Shown piece after piece: positions 1 through 7,533 of a stretch of 16,577 nucleotides of DNA (positions within the stretch are counted from its first letter, which is position 1; each line of letters starts with the position of its first letter). The position numbers and the translations under genes were made by a program. Under the pieces are notes generated by a model. That model saw only the letters and a list, made by a program, of their open reading frames with translations, had not been told where the DNA came from and did no database searches. Source of the stretch: Acidobacteriaceae bacterium (GTDB lineage Bacteria; Acidobacteriota; Terriglobia; Terriglobales; Acidobacteriaceae); NCBI GenBank assembly GCA_030042915.1, contig JASHYS010000270.1, positions 1 to 16,577 on the forward strand. The letters are read 5' to 3'.

Positions 1-324
1 CCTACCGGCGGCCTCACCGCCAGGTCCGCCGCGGAGATGAAGATGCAGCCGAACCTGCTGCCCAGTTTCTCGCTGCTCGAGAAAGCGGAATCCGTCTCCA
101 CCGACGCCAACACCAACGCCCACGGCGATCCGGAAACCGCCGCAAATATGCGCAACTGGATGGAATGCGTGCGCTCGCGCAAAACGCCCAATGCACCCAT
201 CGATGCCGGCTACAGCCACTCCATCGCGCTGTGCATGAACGTGGCCGCCATTTACACGGGCAAGAAGGTGACGTTCGACGAAAAGACGCAGCAGGTGATG
301 GCCGGCGGTGAAGTGTTTGCGTAG
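1..324 (+). CDS. Gfo/Idh/MocA family oxidoreductase, C-terminal fragment
   Basis: Open at the left edge; frame 1 reads 107 residues to a TAG stop, so only the C-terminus is visible. The stretch NWMECVRSRKTPNAP followed by GYSHSIALCMNVAA and TGKKVTFDEKTQ is the characteristic C-terminal end of Gfo/Idh/MocA oxidoreductases. These NAD(P)-dependent enzymes oxidise or epimerise sugars and cyclitols; the Rossmann domain and the catalytic Lys lie outside the window, so substrate cannot be read. Families of this type are often found beside DUF6807 proteins, as here. The 138-nt gap to the next gene holds an octamer array and a two-hairpin element, so co-transcription is possible but not evident. The family call is strong; the exact activity is unknown. 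Confidence 0.9.
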   Translation, partial: PTGGLTARSAAEMKMQPNLLPSFSLLEKAESVSTDANTNAHGDPETAANMRNWMECVRSRKTPNAPIDAGYSHSIALCMNVAAIYTGKKVTFDEKTQQVMAGGEVFA

Positions 325-329
325 AGACA

Positions 330-368
330 GGGAACAGGGGCTGAGGGACTAAGGGACTGAGAGACTGA
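330..368 (+). repeat. G-rich octamer tandem array after the stop codon (copy 1)
   Basis: Starting 5 nt after the TAG stop, G-tracts recur exactly every 8 nt (337, 345, 353, then decayed at 361). The units fit GGGRNYNA, for example GGGACTGA and GGGACTAA. At least four runs of three or more G separated by 4 to 5 nt satisfy the usual G-quadruplex pattern on the sense strand. Related arrays lie at 11218-11271 and 16377-16423. Confidence 0.8.
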
Positions 369-387
369 GGACTATCCGAGATGAAGT

Positions 388-429
388 GCGGGCGAGGATG
401 CCCGCGCTACAGCCGGTCAAGAGACCGGC
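388..429. repeat. REP-like double-hairpin element
   Basis: Two perfect hairpins stand side by side. GCGGGC (388-393) pairs with GCCCGC (400-405) across a 6-nt loop, and GCCGGTC (412-418) pairs with GACCGGC (423-429) across the loop AAGA. Both are followed by a CTAC word. This layout resembles dispersed extragenic palindromes of GC-rich bacteria. There is no T-tract, so a classical terminator is less likely. Copy number cannot be judged from one window. Confidence 0.6.
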
Positions 430-462
430 CTACGAATCATTTCTGCATTTCAAAGGATTTCA

Positions 463-1536
463 ATGAAAAAGAGGGTTTGCCTGATCTTTCTGGCCCCCGC
501 GCTTGCATTATTTGCAATCTCGAGTGCCGTCCTTGCTGCCCCTCCATCCAAAGGCGTGCAGGTGGTTGCGGACGCGGCCAACCGTCGCGTCGACATCACC
601 GTTGATGGCCAGCCGTTTACGTCGTACATCTGGCCCGCGACGCTCAAGAAGCCCGTTCTCTATCCGATTGTGGATGGCGATGGCGTGACCATCACACGGG
701 GTTGGCCGCTGGAGCCCCGGCCGGGCGAGCGCACCGACCATCCGCACCACGACGGCCTGTGGTTCAACTACAGCAACGTGAACGGATTCGACTTCTGGAA
801 CAATTCGACAGCCATCCCGGCGCAGCGCGCGCCCAAGATGGGCACCATCGTGCTCGACAAGATCGTGGCCACCAGGAGCGGCATTACACAGGGCGAACTG
901 ATCTCGAGCTCCACGTGGATTGATGGAGAGAATCATCCCATCCTGGCCGAAACATCGCACTACGTATTCGGCCGCAACGGATCGACGCGCAGCATTGACC
1001 TGATTGTGACGCTTGCCGCACTCGATCATGTGGTGTTCAACGACGACAAGGACGGTCTGCTGGGCCTGCGCGTGGCGCGTTGGCTGGAATCGCCGGAGGA
1101 AAAGGGCGGCACGTTTACCGACGCCAGCGGCAACGCGACAGCGGTGGCGGCAGCGGCCAATCTGCCTGGTGTGGCTCCGCCCACCGGCGAATACCTCACG
1201 AGCGAAGGAGTGAAAGGCGAAGCCGTGTGGTCAACGCGGGGCCGCTGGTGCGCGCTCACCGGCCACGACGAGTCGGGCCACACTGTGACCATTGCCATCT
1301 TCGATCATCCCGGCAATATCGGCTATCCGACGTACTGGCATGCGCGGGGCTATGGGCTTTTTGCGGTCAATCCGCTGGGGCGCCACATGTTTGATGCCAA
1401 GCAGCCTCCGCTCAATTACACGCTGGAGAAAGGGCAGTCGGGCACCTTCCGCTATCGCATCGTGATTTACACGCATGCGGCCACGCCGGCAGAGCTGAAT
1501 GGCGAAGCAGACGCGTTTGCGGCGCAAAAAGAATAA
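463..1536 (+). CDS. Exported DUF6807 (PmoA-like) family protein
   Basis: 357 residues with a Sec signal peptide (KKR, a hydrophobic stretch at about 5-24, likely cleavage near AVLA/A at 25), so periplasmic or secreted. The motif DHPHHDGLWF at 92-101 and the late segment FDHPGNIGYPTYWHARGYG (280-298) are typical of the DUF6807 family, annotated in databases as PmoA family; a methane monooxygenase role should not be inferred. The several conserved His and Asp residues suggest a metal or carbohydrate site, but no catalytic function is established for the family. The ATG at 463 is preceded by AAAGGA about 5 nt upstream. It follows a Gfo/Idh/MocA gene, a recurrent pairing in Acidobacteriota and Planctomycetota, which suggests a role in sugar processing. 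A period-7 tandem array begins 4 nt after its TAA stop. Confidence 0.85.
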   Translation: MKKRVCLIFLAPALALFAISSAVLAAPPSKGVQVVADAANRRVDITVDGQPFTSYIWPATLKKPVLYPIVDGDGVTITRGWPLEPRPGERTDHPHHDGLWFNYSNVNGFDFWNNSTAIPAQRAPKMGTIVLDKIVATRSGITQGELISSSTWIDGENHPILAETSHYVFGRNGSTRSIDLIVTLAALDHVVFNDDKDGLLGLRVARWLESPEEKGGTFTDASGNATAVAAAANLPGVAPPTGEYLTSEGVKGEAVWSTRGRWCALTGHDESGHTVTIAIFDHPGNIGYPTYWHARGYGLFAVNPLGRHMFDAKQPPLNYTLEKGQSGTFRYRIVIYTHAATPAELNGEADAFAAQKE

Positions 1537-1540
1537 ATGC

Positions 1541-1568
1541 AGCTCCTAGCTACTAGCTGCCAGCTATT
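1541..1568 (+). repeat. Period-7 tandem array after the stop codon
   Basis: Four contiguous heptamers fitting AGCTNYY (AGCTCCT first, AGCTATT last) begin 4 nt after the TAA stop of the DUF6807 gene. The last unit runs into the left arm of the palindromic element at 1563-1729. Like the octamer arrays elsewhere in the window, it sits directly behind a stop codon in sense orientation. Confidence 0.75.
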
Positions 1569-1729
1569 ACGGCAATTCCTGAGTTGCTGTGACCTCGAGG
1601 GTTCGGCGGAAGGTCGCCGCTCCTTCCACCCCACGAACGAAGAACTGTCCGTGGGGACCCCGGCTCCTTGGGGTCGCGACGACTTGAGTTTGGCGGCCTC
1701 AGACACAGTGACTCAGGAATTGCGATAGC
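1563..1729. repeat. Cloverleaf-like palindromic intergenic element
   Basis: A perfect 13-nt inverted repeat GCAATTCCTGAGT (1572-1584) and its complement (1711-1723) brackets about 126 nt. Pairing extends inward after a 2-nt mismatch by CTGTG (1587-1591) with CACAG (1704-1708). Inside are three further stems: CGGCG/CGCCG (1604-1608, 1615-1619), CCCCACG/CGTGGGG (1629-1635, 1650-1656), and ACCCC/GGGGT (1657-1661, 1670-1674). The result is an outer stem closing three hairpins. No ORF in it looks real. It may be a MITE-like or REP-derived element or a structured RNA; no clear target-site duplication was seen. Confidence 0.6.
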
Positions 1730-1739
1730 AGCAACAAAA

Positions 1740-1794
1740 GGCGTGCGGCACATCTTGAGCGAGTCGATCTTTCGCTCAGAATGAGCCGCACGCC
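1740..1794. terminator. Bidirectional intrinsic terminator candidate between convergent genes
   Basis: The outer stem GGCGTGCGGC (1740-1749) pairs perfectly with GCCGCACGCC (1785-1794). An inner stem TGAGCGA (1756-1762) pairs with TCGCTCA (1772-1778) around a 9-nt loop. On the plus strand it is followed by a T-rich GGTTTCTTTCT; on the minus strand it is followed by CTTTTGTTG. It lies between the convergent DUF6807 and TonB-receptor genes, which is where a two-way terminator is expected. Confidence 0.65.
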
Positions 1795-1805
1795 GGTTTC
1801 TTTCT

Positions 1806-1841
1806 AACTCCGCTAACCACGCTAGCTTCGCTAACTCCGCT
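1806..1841 (-). repeat. Period-9 tandem array after the stop codon
   Basis: Read on the minus strand, four contiguous nonamers fitting AGCGDRGYT begin 2 nt after the TAA stop (1844-1846) of the TonB-dependent receptor gene; the first and last units are both AGCGGAGTT. The words resemble the GTTAGCGA units at 7622-7675. A short A-rich tract (AGAAAGAAA) follows before the terminator hairpin. Confidence 0.7.
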
Positions 1842-1843
1842 GC

Positions 1844-4800
1844 TTAGAAGTTGAGGTGGCCGGCAAATTGCCAGTCGCGGGCGCCGCTGCCACTGGAGAT
1901 GGTCCCGAACGAAGTGGAGTTATTTGACCAGCTGGCGCTGGGGCTGCTGAATGTGTTCTTGTTCCACACGTTCAGGCAATCCGCTTCGAAGACGAAGGTT
2001 TTGCCTTCACCCCAGAGCGGGAAGCTGCGGCGCAGGCCGGCGTTGAGGTTCTCCGTGCCCGGGTTCCTCAAGCCATCTGCAGCGGTGCGCGGCGCATTGC
2101 CGATCAGATACTGCGCCGTGCTGACCGTGGAGACGTTGGTGGGAGTGGCGAACGCGCTGGGGTTGAAGTATTGAATGGCCGTGCACCCGGAACCGATGCC
2201 CAGGTTGCAGGCATTGGTGCCATTGGGCCCGCTGCCATAACTTCCGTGCTGGCGGGCGCTGCCGGTAAACGATGGATTCTGGTCGGGCATGGCTTGACCC
2301 TGACCAACCAACGTGGTGCCGCTGGACCCCGACCAGGTAACTGCAACCGGGTAGCCGGCCGCGTAGGTGTAGACGCCGGAGAGCAGCCAGCCACCTGCCA
2401 GAGCCCGCGTGATGGCAGAGTTGCCGCCCGGCTCACCATTGGCCCCAAACGGCAATTGATAGACGCCGAACGCATTGACCGTTTGCGGAATGGAGATGGC
2501 GGTCCATGAGCGGTCGATGCGGTTCTGGGCCAGGGTGGGTCCTCCTGTGGAGCGCGAAATGACATCGGAGGGAAGGGGCCAGCCGGAGCGGTAGGTTCCG
2601 TCGTCGCCCAGGTTCTTGGCCCAGGTGTAGTTGAAGTTGAAGGTGAGCCCGTGGGCCGGACGCTGCTCAATTACCAGCTCCAGGGCGTTGTAGGCGAAGT
2701 TACCCACGTTGCCCCAGGTGTCGCTCACGCCGCTGTATTGCGGGAACGCAGTCAGCATCTGTTCGATGGTGGCCTTGCTGCTGGCCGCTCCGGCGGCGGT
2801 GTAGAACGCAGGCGTGGGGGCATTGGGGACATACTTCAGCAGCGTAGCCACGTTGGCAGCGTCGGCCTGCGAATCCAACAGCGGCGCGCCTTTGTCGCCG
2901 GCGATCGGACCGAGAATGGCGAGGTAGGTGGGATTGATTTCGTTTGTCCAGTAGCCGCGCGCATTGCTGCCCGTGGTACCGGAATTGATGATGAAGTGGC
3001 TTTGGTTGCCCACATAGTTCAGGGCCGCGGTCATATTCGAGGTGATGGCTCGCTCCACGCCGAAGTTGAACAGTTCCAGCTCCGGCGCGCGGCTTGAATA
3101 GTGCGGGTCGGCGTAGGAGACGCTGCTGGCGCTGACAAAACCACCCGCGCTGTTCAGGTAGAAGCCGGTGTTCAGCTCCTGCGCGGCCGTGTTAGGAGTG
3201 GGTTGCGTCGGGTAAGTGAAGCCCGATCCGAAGAGGCCGGTGTTGGCGGCAGCTCCCAGGTAGGCGCTTTGGCTGTTCAGCCAGTACGCTGGTCCTGCCG
3301 ACGCGCCTGTTCCGGTTTCTGTGGGTCCTATGGCGGTGGTGTTGAAGCCGGTTTGGCCGGTGCCGTTGTAGGCGCCGCCGCGGCCGCCCACGCCGCCTGC
3401 CTGGGTGAAGACCTGGGCATATCCGGCGCGGATCACGGTCTTGCTGTTCAGCGAATAGGCGACTCCCACGCGCGGTCCAAAGTTCTTCCAATCGGTGTCA
3501 ACCGGAGTCTTGCAGTTGCAGCTGATGGGCCAGCCACCGTAATTGCCGGCAAATTGCAGCAAGCCGAGGGTGCCGGTGAGCGGATTGTTGAGGGCGGGAT
3601 TGAGGAAGGTCCAACGATTCCTTAACTCGTGGAACGGCGGCAGGTAATCCCAGCGCAGCCCCATATCGACGGTGATTTTGTTGGTGAGTTTGTAGCTGTC
3701 GCTGACGTAAGGCGAAAGTACCTTGTAGCGTCCGGCGAGCTCGCTCACATAGTCGAGGCCGAGCGAGGGCGCCGATGTGTCGTTGCCGGTCGAGCCTCCC
3801 ACAGCGCCGAGCAGGAAGCTGGCGTAGGAGAATCCTGAGGGGCCGGTGGCCGTGCCCGGTGCGCCGGAACCGCCGGTGCTGAGCGCGTTGGAGCCGGCGG
3901 CGAAGTTGGCCGTTGAATACGCGTTGAACGACAGATCAAGGACGCCCGTGAAGGTAGCGGGGTTGGCGTTGTTAATCTCTTCCCACTGGAAAGTAGTTCC
4001 GATGGTGAGCGCGTGGCGGCCTTTCACCCAGGTGACGTTGTCGGTAAGGGCATAGTTATTGGGCGTGGTCAATTGCGTGGAGATGGAGTTGCCGTTGCCG
4101 GTCCAGGTGGTTTCTGCAGTGCCGAAGTACGCGGTGGTTCCGAAGGCCGCGCCCGGAAATTCCTGCCCCGCCTGGCCTGCCGGCAAGTTGGTGATGCCGA
4201 GCGTCGGAGCTTCCCACGCCGTAACACCCTGAGTGGCGTCGTGGATGTCCTGGTAGAAGCGAGTGAAACTGAATTTCAACTGATTCACGAAGTTGGGCGA
4301 AATGGTGTACGCGTCCTCGAGGATGTAGTTCTTAGGAAAAATGTCCGCGAGGTCGCCACCGACGTAGGGCGGGGGCAAGAACGGCGAGCCATAGTTGTTG
4401 AGATAGTCGACTGTGCCCATGGTTCCCACCGACGAAATGCGGTGCTTGGAGTTCAGGTCATAATCCACGCGCCAGTCGATGACGTGGTTGTTGTAGCCGC
4501 TGGGGACGCCGCCCAGGTAGTTGTTGGAGAGGCTGGCCGGATTCCAGTCGCTGTAGTTGGCGTTGCTGGAGCTGTAGGTGGGCAGAAACGACTCCATCTT
4601 CTGGGTAATGGGAGAGATGTCGCCCGGCGGGATCACGTTGTAGGTTCCGTTGTACTGGAAGGGCTGGCGGGTGCAGGTGCTGCCGCTGCAGGCCGTCGTC
4701 GTGGGATCGTAGAGGAAGGGGGGGTTGTTGGAGCCCGTTCCGGTAAGCGCTCCAGGCGCCTGGCCGTCTGCGACAGCATTGAACTCGGTAAAGTTGCCTG

Positions 4801-5866
4801 TGGTCATGAGGTTGCTGGGGACGGTGAACGTGGAATAGGTTGCACCCTTGCGGTCGTAGTAATAGTCGTAGGCAACAAAGAAGAAAAGCTTCTTGGCGGT
4901 CTTGGGCACTACGCCGCCGAATGTTCCCGACCACTCATGCTGATGTTCGACAGGCTTTGGAATGGGAACGGTCTGTCCCGCCAGGTTTTTCTCAGTTGAG
5001 TGCGGCGCGATGAAGCCCCAAGAATCGAAGAAGGTGTTGCGCTCAAAGTCCGAGACAGAGCCGTGGTACTGCAGGCCGCCCGACTTCATGGTGAAGTTCT
5101 CAGCACCGGCGCCCATGTACTCGGCCGGAGGCGTGCTGGTGTCGTATTGGAACTGGTCGACGGCGTCGAGATCCATGGCCTCGGAGACAAGCCGGTTGTC
5201 GCCCTGCTGGCTGACGGTTTCAGCCGGCATGCCATCGAGGTAGAGCTGGCCCAAGTAACTTCCCGTGCCGCCGATGATGGGCAGACGGCCGCCGTTGTTG
5301 GCGCTTTGCGCGCCCGGCGTCAGGAGTCCGAAGCTGGTGGGATCGCGCTGCAGGCCGTTGATCTGGATGGGCAGGTTCGAATAGGTGGAGTTTTCAACCG
5401 TCATGCCAATGGTTGCGTCGGCGGTGTCGAGAACGGGAGGCGCGCCGGTGACGGTGACCGTCTGCGTCTCGACACCAACGGCAAGTACGGGGGTGATGGT
5501 TCTCACCTGCAGGGCGTCGACCACCACGTTGTCCTGGATCAGCGTCTTAAATCCCTTGGCTGAGATCTGGACAGTGTAGGTGCCGGGCAGGACGGGAGCG
5601 ATGGTGAAGAAACCGGCAGAGGACGACTCGCGCACCGATTGCACCCCTGTGGAGGTATTCGTGATGGTGATGCTGGCATGCGGAATGACAGCGCCGCTGG
5701 TGTCGGTCACCGTGCCTTCGATTGACCCTTCGCCGGCGGTCTGAGCTGCGGCGGGCTTTACGGTCGATGCCAGGAACAGTGCTATTGCGAGCATCGCGAG
5801 GACGGCACACACTCCGGTTGCGCCGCGATTCTCAAGCGTAGCGATCGATTTCAGAATTTTCGTCAT
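1844..5866 (-). CDS. TonB-dependent receptor, Oar/SusC-like with N-terminal carboxypeptidase-regulatory domain
   Basis: 1340 residues, an outer-membrane transporter that would import a large ligand (in this phylum usually glycan fragments) using TonB energy. A signal peptide occupies about 1-41 (hydrophobic 20-34, then KPAAAQ). A carboxypeptidase-regulatory-like beta-sandwich follows at about 48-130 (GSIEGTVTDTSGAVIP, then PGTYTVQISAKGF). The plug region begins at about 134 (TQTVTVTG). The remainder reads as a beta barrel with alternating aromatic strands, ending in HLNF with a terminal Phe, as expected for BAM-assembled proteins. Start choice: AGGAG (minus strand, 5873-5877) sits 6 nt before the ATG. 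No SusD-like gene accompanies it, the usual situation for Acidobacteriota receptors. It has its own candidate promoter and about 140 nt of leader. The ligand is unknown; neighbours suggest a carbohydrate. Confidence 0.93.
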   Translation of the reverse strand: MTKILKSIATLENRGATGVCAVLAMLAIALFLASTVKPAAAQTAGEGSIEGTVTDTSGAVIPHASITITNTSTGVQSVRESSSAGFFTIAPVLPGTYTVQISAKGFKTLIQDNVVVDALQVRTITPVLAVGVETQTVTVTGAPPVLDTADATIGMTVENSTYSNLPIQINGLQRDPTSFGLLTPGAQSANNGGRLPIIGGTGSYLGQLYLDGMPAETVSQQGDNRLVSEAMDLDAVDQFQYDTSTPPAEYMGAGAENFTMKSGGLQYHGSVSDFERNTFFDSWGFIAPHSTEKNLAGQTVPIPKPVEHQHEWSGTFGGVVPKTAKKLFFFVAYDYYYDRKGATYSTFTVPSNLMTTGNFTEFNAVADGQAPGALTGTGSNNPPFLYDPTTTACSGSTCTRQPFQYNGTYNVIPPGDISPITQKMESFLPTYSSSNANYSDWNPASLSNNYLGGVPSGYNNHVIDWRVDYDLNSKHRISSVGTMGTVDYLNNYGSPFLPPPYVGGDLADIFPKNYILEDAYTISPNFVNQLKFSFTRFYQDIHDATQGVTAWEAPTLGITNLPAGQAGQEFPGAAFGTTAYFGTAETTWTGNGNSISTQLTTPNNYALTDNVTWVKGRHALTIGTTFQWEEINNANPATFTGVLDLSFNAYSTANFAAGSNALSTGGSGAPGTATGPSGFSYASFLLGAVGGSTGNDTSAPSLGLDYVSELAGRYKVLSPYVSDSYKLTNKITVDMGLRWDYLPPFHELRNRWTFLNPALNNPLTGTLGLLQFAGNYGGWPISCNCKTPVDTDWKNFGPRVGVAYSLNSKTVIRAGYAQVFTQAGGVGGRGGAYNGTGQTGFNTTAIGPTETGTGASAGPAYWLNSQSAYLGAAANTGLFGSGFTYPTQPTPNTAAQELNTGFYLNSAGGFVSASSVSYADPHYSSRAPELELFNFGVERAITSNMTAALNYVGNQSHFIINSGTTGSNARGYWTNEINPTYLAILGPIAGDKGAPLLDSQADAANVATLLKYVPNAPTPAFYTAAGAASSKATIEQMLTAFPQYSGVSDTWGNVGNFAYNALELVIEQRPAHGLTFNFNYTWAKNLGDDGTYRSGWPLPSDVISRSTGGPTLAQNRIDRSWTAISIPQTVNAFGVYQLPFGANGEPGGNSAITRALAGGWLLSGVYTYAAGYPVAVTWSGSSGTTLVGQGQAMPDQNPSFTGSARQHGSYGSGPNGTNACNLGIGSGCTAIQYFNPSAFATPTNVSTVSTAQYLIGNAPRTAADGLRNPGTENLNAGLRRSFPLWGEGKTFVFEADCLNVWNKNTFSSPSASWSNNSTSFGTISSGSGARDWQFAGHLNF

Positions 5867-6180
5867 GGAAAACTCCTGGAAGGCTCCCTGTTAAAGAGAG
5901 TGGTTGTGAACAACCGCACATGCGCGCAGGCTTGGCGTGAGAAGCCGTCAAAACCGGCGCGCGAGGAGCTTCATTTTGGCCAGACCGGACGAAGGTCACC
6001 GGCCTCCGCCAGACATTAAACGCACCACGCTGACTGATTGTCAATAGAAAAATTATTCCCCCTCTGACTCGACGCAAGCATAGACTCAGCTTTGCAGCGA
6101 ATAATGGGAGACTTGCCGGGCTGGAATCGGACGGGAGTTTGCGCCAGGATATCGCCGATAAATATCTTATTTAACGAAAG
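5867..6180. other. Intergenic region between the MFS transporter and the TonB receptor (leader and promoter)
   Basis: 314 nt without a convincing gene. It contains the ribosome binding site, the long leader and the candidate promoter of the TonB-receptor gene, plus an AT-richer stretch at about 6040-6060. A weak 5-bp inverted repeat GGTTG/CAACC lies at 5902-5915. No tandem array follows the MFS stop at 6181, unlike the stops of several other genes in the window. Confidence 0.6.
6015..6044 (-). promoter_or_regulatory. Sigma-70-type promoter candidate for the TonB-receptor gene
   Basis: On the minus strand a perfect -35 TTGACA (6044-6039) is followed after 18 nt by TTTAAT (6020-6015), one mismatch from the -10 consensus. 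Transcription would start near 6008, leaving a leader of about 140 nt before the ATG at 5866. The call rests on consensus match only. Confidence 0.5.
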
Positions 6181-7533
6181 TTACACGGCTGGCGCGGGAG
6201 GGCGGCGCTGATGGGCCGTTAGAATGAGAGCCACTAAAGCAGTGAGCAGTGACACGGCCGCGAGCGCCAGAAAGGCGTTCCGCCACCCGAAGGCGACGCT
6301 GATGCGCGCCACGGTGTCGCCCGAGAGCCAGCCTGCCATATAACCGAAACCGTCGATGATTCCAGCCGCAGTGGCGCTGCCTCGCTCTCCGCCGAAATCG
6401 AGCGACATGGCGCCGGCCAGGTAGGAGTAAGGCCCAAGCAACGTGAAGCCGACAAGACCCACCAGAATGCTGGGCGCCCAGGCGCCGGCGCCGCCGGGCA
6501 CGGCCCACATCAGCACCAGGCAGGCAGTGCACGCGGTCATGCCGGTCACGGTGAGCAGGTTGCGCCCGTTGGGGCCCAGTTTGTCACTGAGAAAGCCACC
6601 CAACAATACCGAGATCCCGCCGCACAATGGGAAAAGCGCGCTGCGACTGGCTGCAACACTGGTGGGAAGGCCGACGAACTGCACGAAGTATGTGGGCATC
6701 CACAAATTGAAGGTCTCGCGCAGCAAGGTGGCTCCGAAGGCCAGTGCGCACACCATCCAGAACGCAAAACTCGTCAGCAGCGGACGAAGAATTGCGCCCA
6801 CGCGCACTGCTTCGTCTTCGCTGCTCTGCTCCTGGTCCGCGTAGACATTGGTGGGGTTCACTTCAGGCGCCGGAAGGCCGCGCTCCTGGGGCGTTTCGCG
6901 CAAAAACAGCAGGTTGGTGACAAGCAGAATGGTCAACGCGCCGGCCGCGAAGAAAAATACGCCACGCCAGCCCACCCCGTGCGCCAGCAACTCGCTCATG
7001 GCCCATCGGCAAGCGGCATCGCCGAACAGAAAGCTCAGGCTTACAACCGCCATCACGCTGCCATAGGTGGAATAAGAAAACCAGCGCGACGAAACGCGCA
7101 CCATTCCTGCCCACCCCTGCGATTGAAAGAGCCGGTTGCCGATCCACGCCATGGTGAAGAGAGGAAATCCCCCGCTCACGGCGAAAATGATGGTGAAAAC
7201 GATGGACCCGGCCATGCCGCCCAGGAAATTGCGCCGCCCGCCGCCGGTATCGGCCAGCGCTCCGGAGATGAATTTGCCCAGCGCATAGGCCACCGTGCCC
7301 ACAGAAGCGATGAAGCCAAGGCGGATCTGGGCGTCGCCAGCAGAGATTCCATGACGAGTCAGGTCGCGAATCATCTCGGGCAACACCACCGACAGATCGG
7401 AGCGGCAAAAGTAATAGCCGGAGTAGCCGAGGGCCAGCAGCGCAACCGTAACGCCGTGCCACAGCGTGAACCGCGCCTTGGCGTTGGGTTGCGCAGGCTG
7501 ATTCTGGCCGCGGGCCAATGTCGAGGAGGACAT
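6181..7533 (-). CDS. MFS transporter, organophosphate:phosphate antiporter (OPA) type
   Basis: 450 residues from the chosen start, with about 12 hydrophobic segments; an inner-membrane transporter. GYSGYYFCRSDLSVVLP matches the first helix of GlpT-type carriers and LRETFNLWMPTYF matches the helix carrying the second essential Arg. The two Arg residues (44 and 272 counted from this start) correspond to the phosphate-binding pair of GlpT. ETPQERGLP in the central loop and the TAAGIIDGFGYMAG segment also fit the OPA group. The substrate could be a phosphorylated or acidic sugar, but many bacterial members of the group carry other sugars. Start: the frame stays open to a TTG at 7623, but those 30 residues are non-hydrophobic, unlike the family, and the TTG lies in a repeat; ATG at 7533 is preferred though no clear Shine-Dalgarno precedes it. 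Confidence 0.85.
   Translation of the reverse strand: MSSSTLARGQNQPAQPNAKARFTLWHGVTVALLALGYSGYYFCRSDLSVVLPEMIRDLTRHGISAGDAQIRLGFIASVGTVAYALGKFISGALADTGGGRRNFLGGMAGSIVFTIIFAVSGGFPLFTMAWIGNRLFQSQGWAGMVRVSSRWFSYSTYGSVMAVVSLSFLFGDAACRWAMSELLAHGVGWRGVFFFAAGALTILLVTNLLFLRETPQERGLPAPEVNPTNVYADQEQSSEDEAVRVGAILRPLLTSFAFWMVCALAFGATLLRETFNLWMPTYFVQFVGLPTSVAASRSALFPLCGGISVLLGGFLSDKLGPNGRNLLTVTGMTACTACLVLMWAVPGGAGAWAPSILVGLVGFTLLGPYSYLAGAMSLDFGGERGSATAAGIIDGFGYMAGWLSGDTVARISVAFGWRNAFLALAAVSLLTALVALILTAHQRRPPAPAV

Noticed and set aside
325..370. Octamer arrays as all-frame stop cassettes
   Set aside because: At 330-368 the TGA/TAA words do close all three frames, but the arrays at 11218 and 16377 and the period-9 array do not, so this cannot be the general purpose.
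1541..1568. CRISPR-like array
   Set aside because: Units are 7 nt with no spacers, and no cas genes are present; the same applies to the other arrays in the window.
4013..4999. 328-codon plus-strand frame inside the TonB-receptor gene
   Set aside because: Gly/Val/Arg-rich low-information translation antisense to a continuous receptor; no ribosome binding site or motif.
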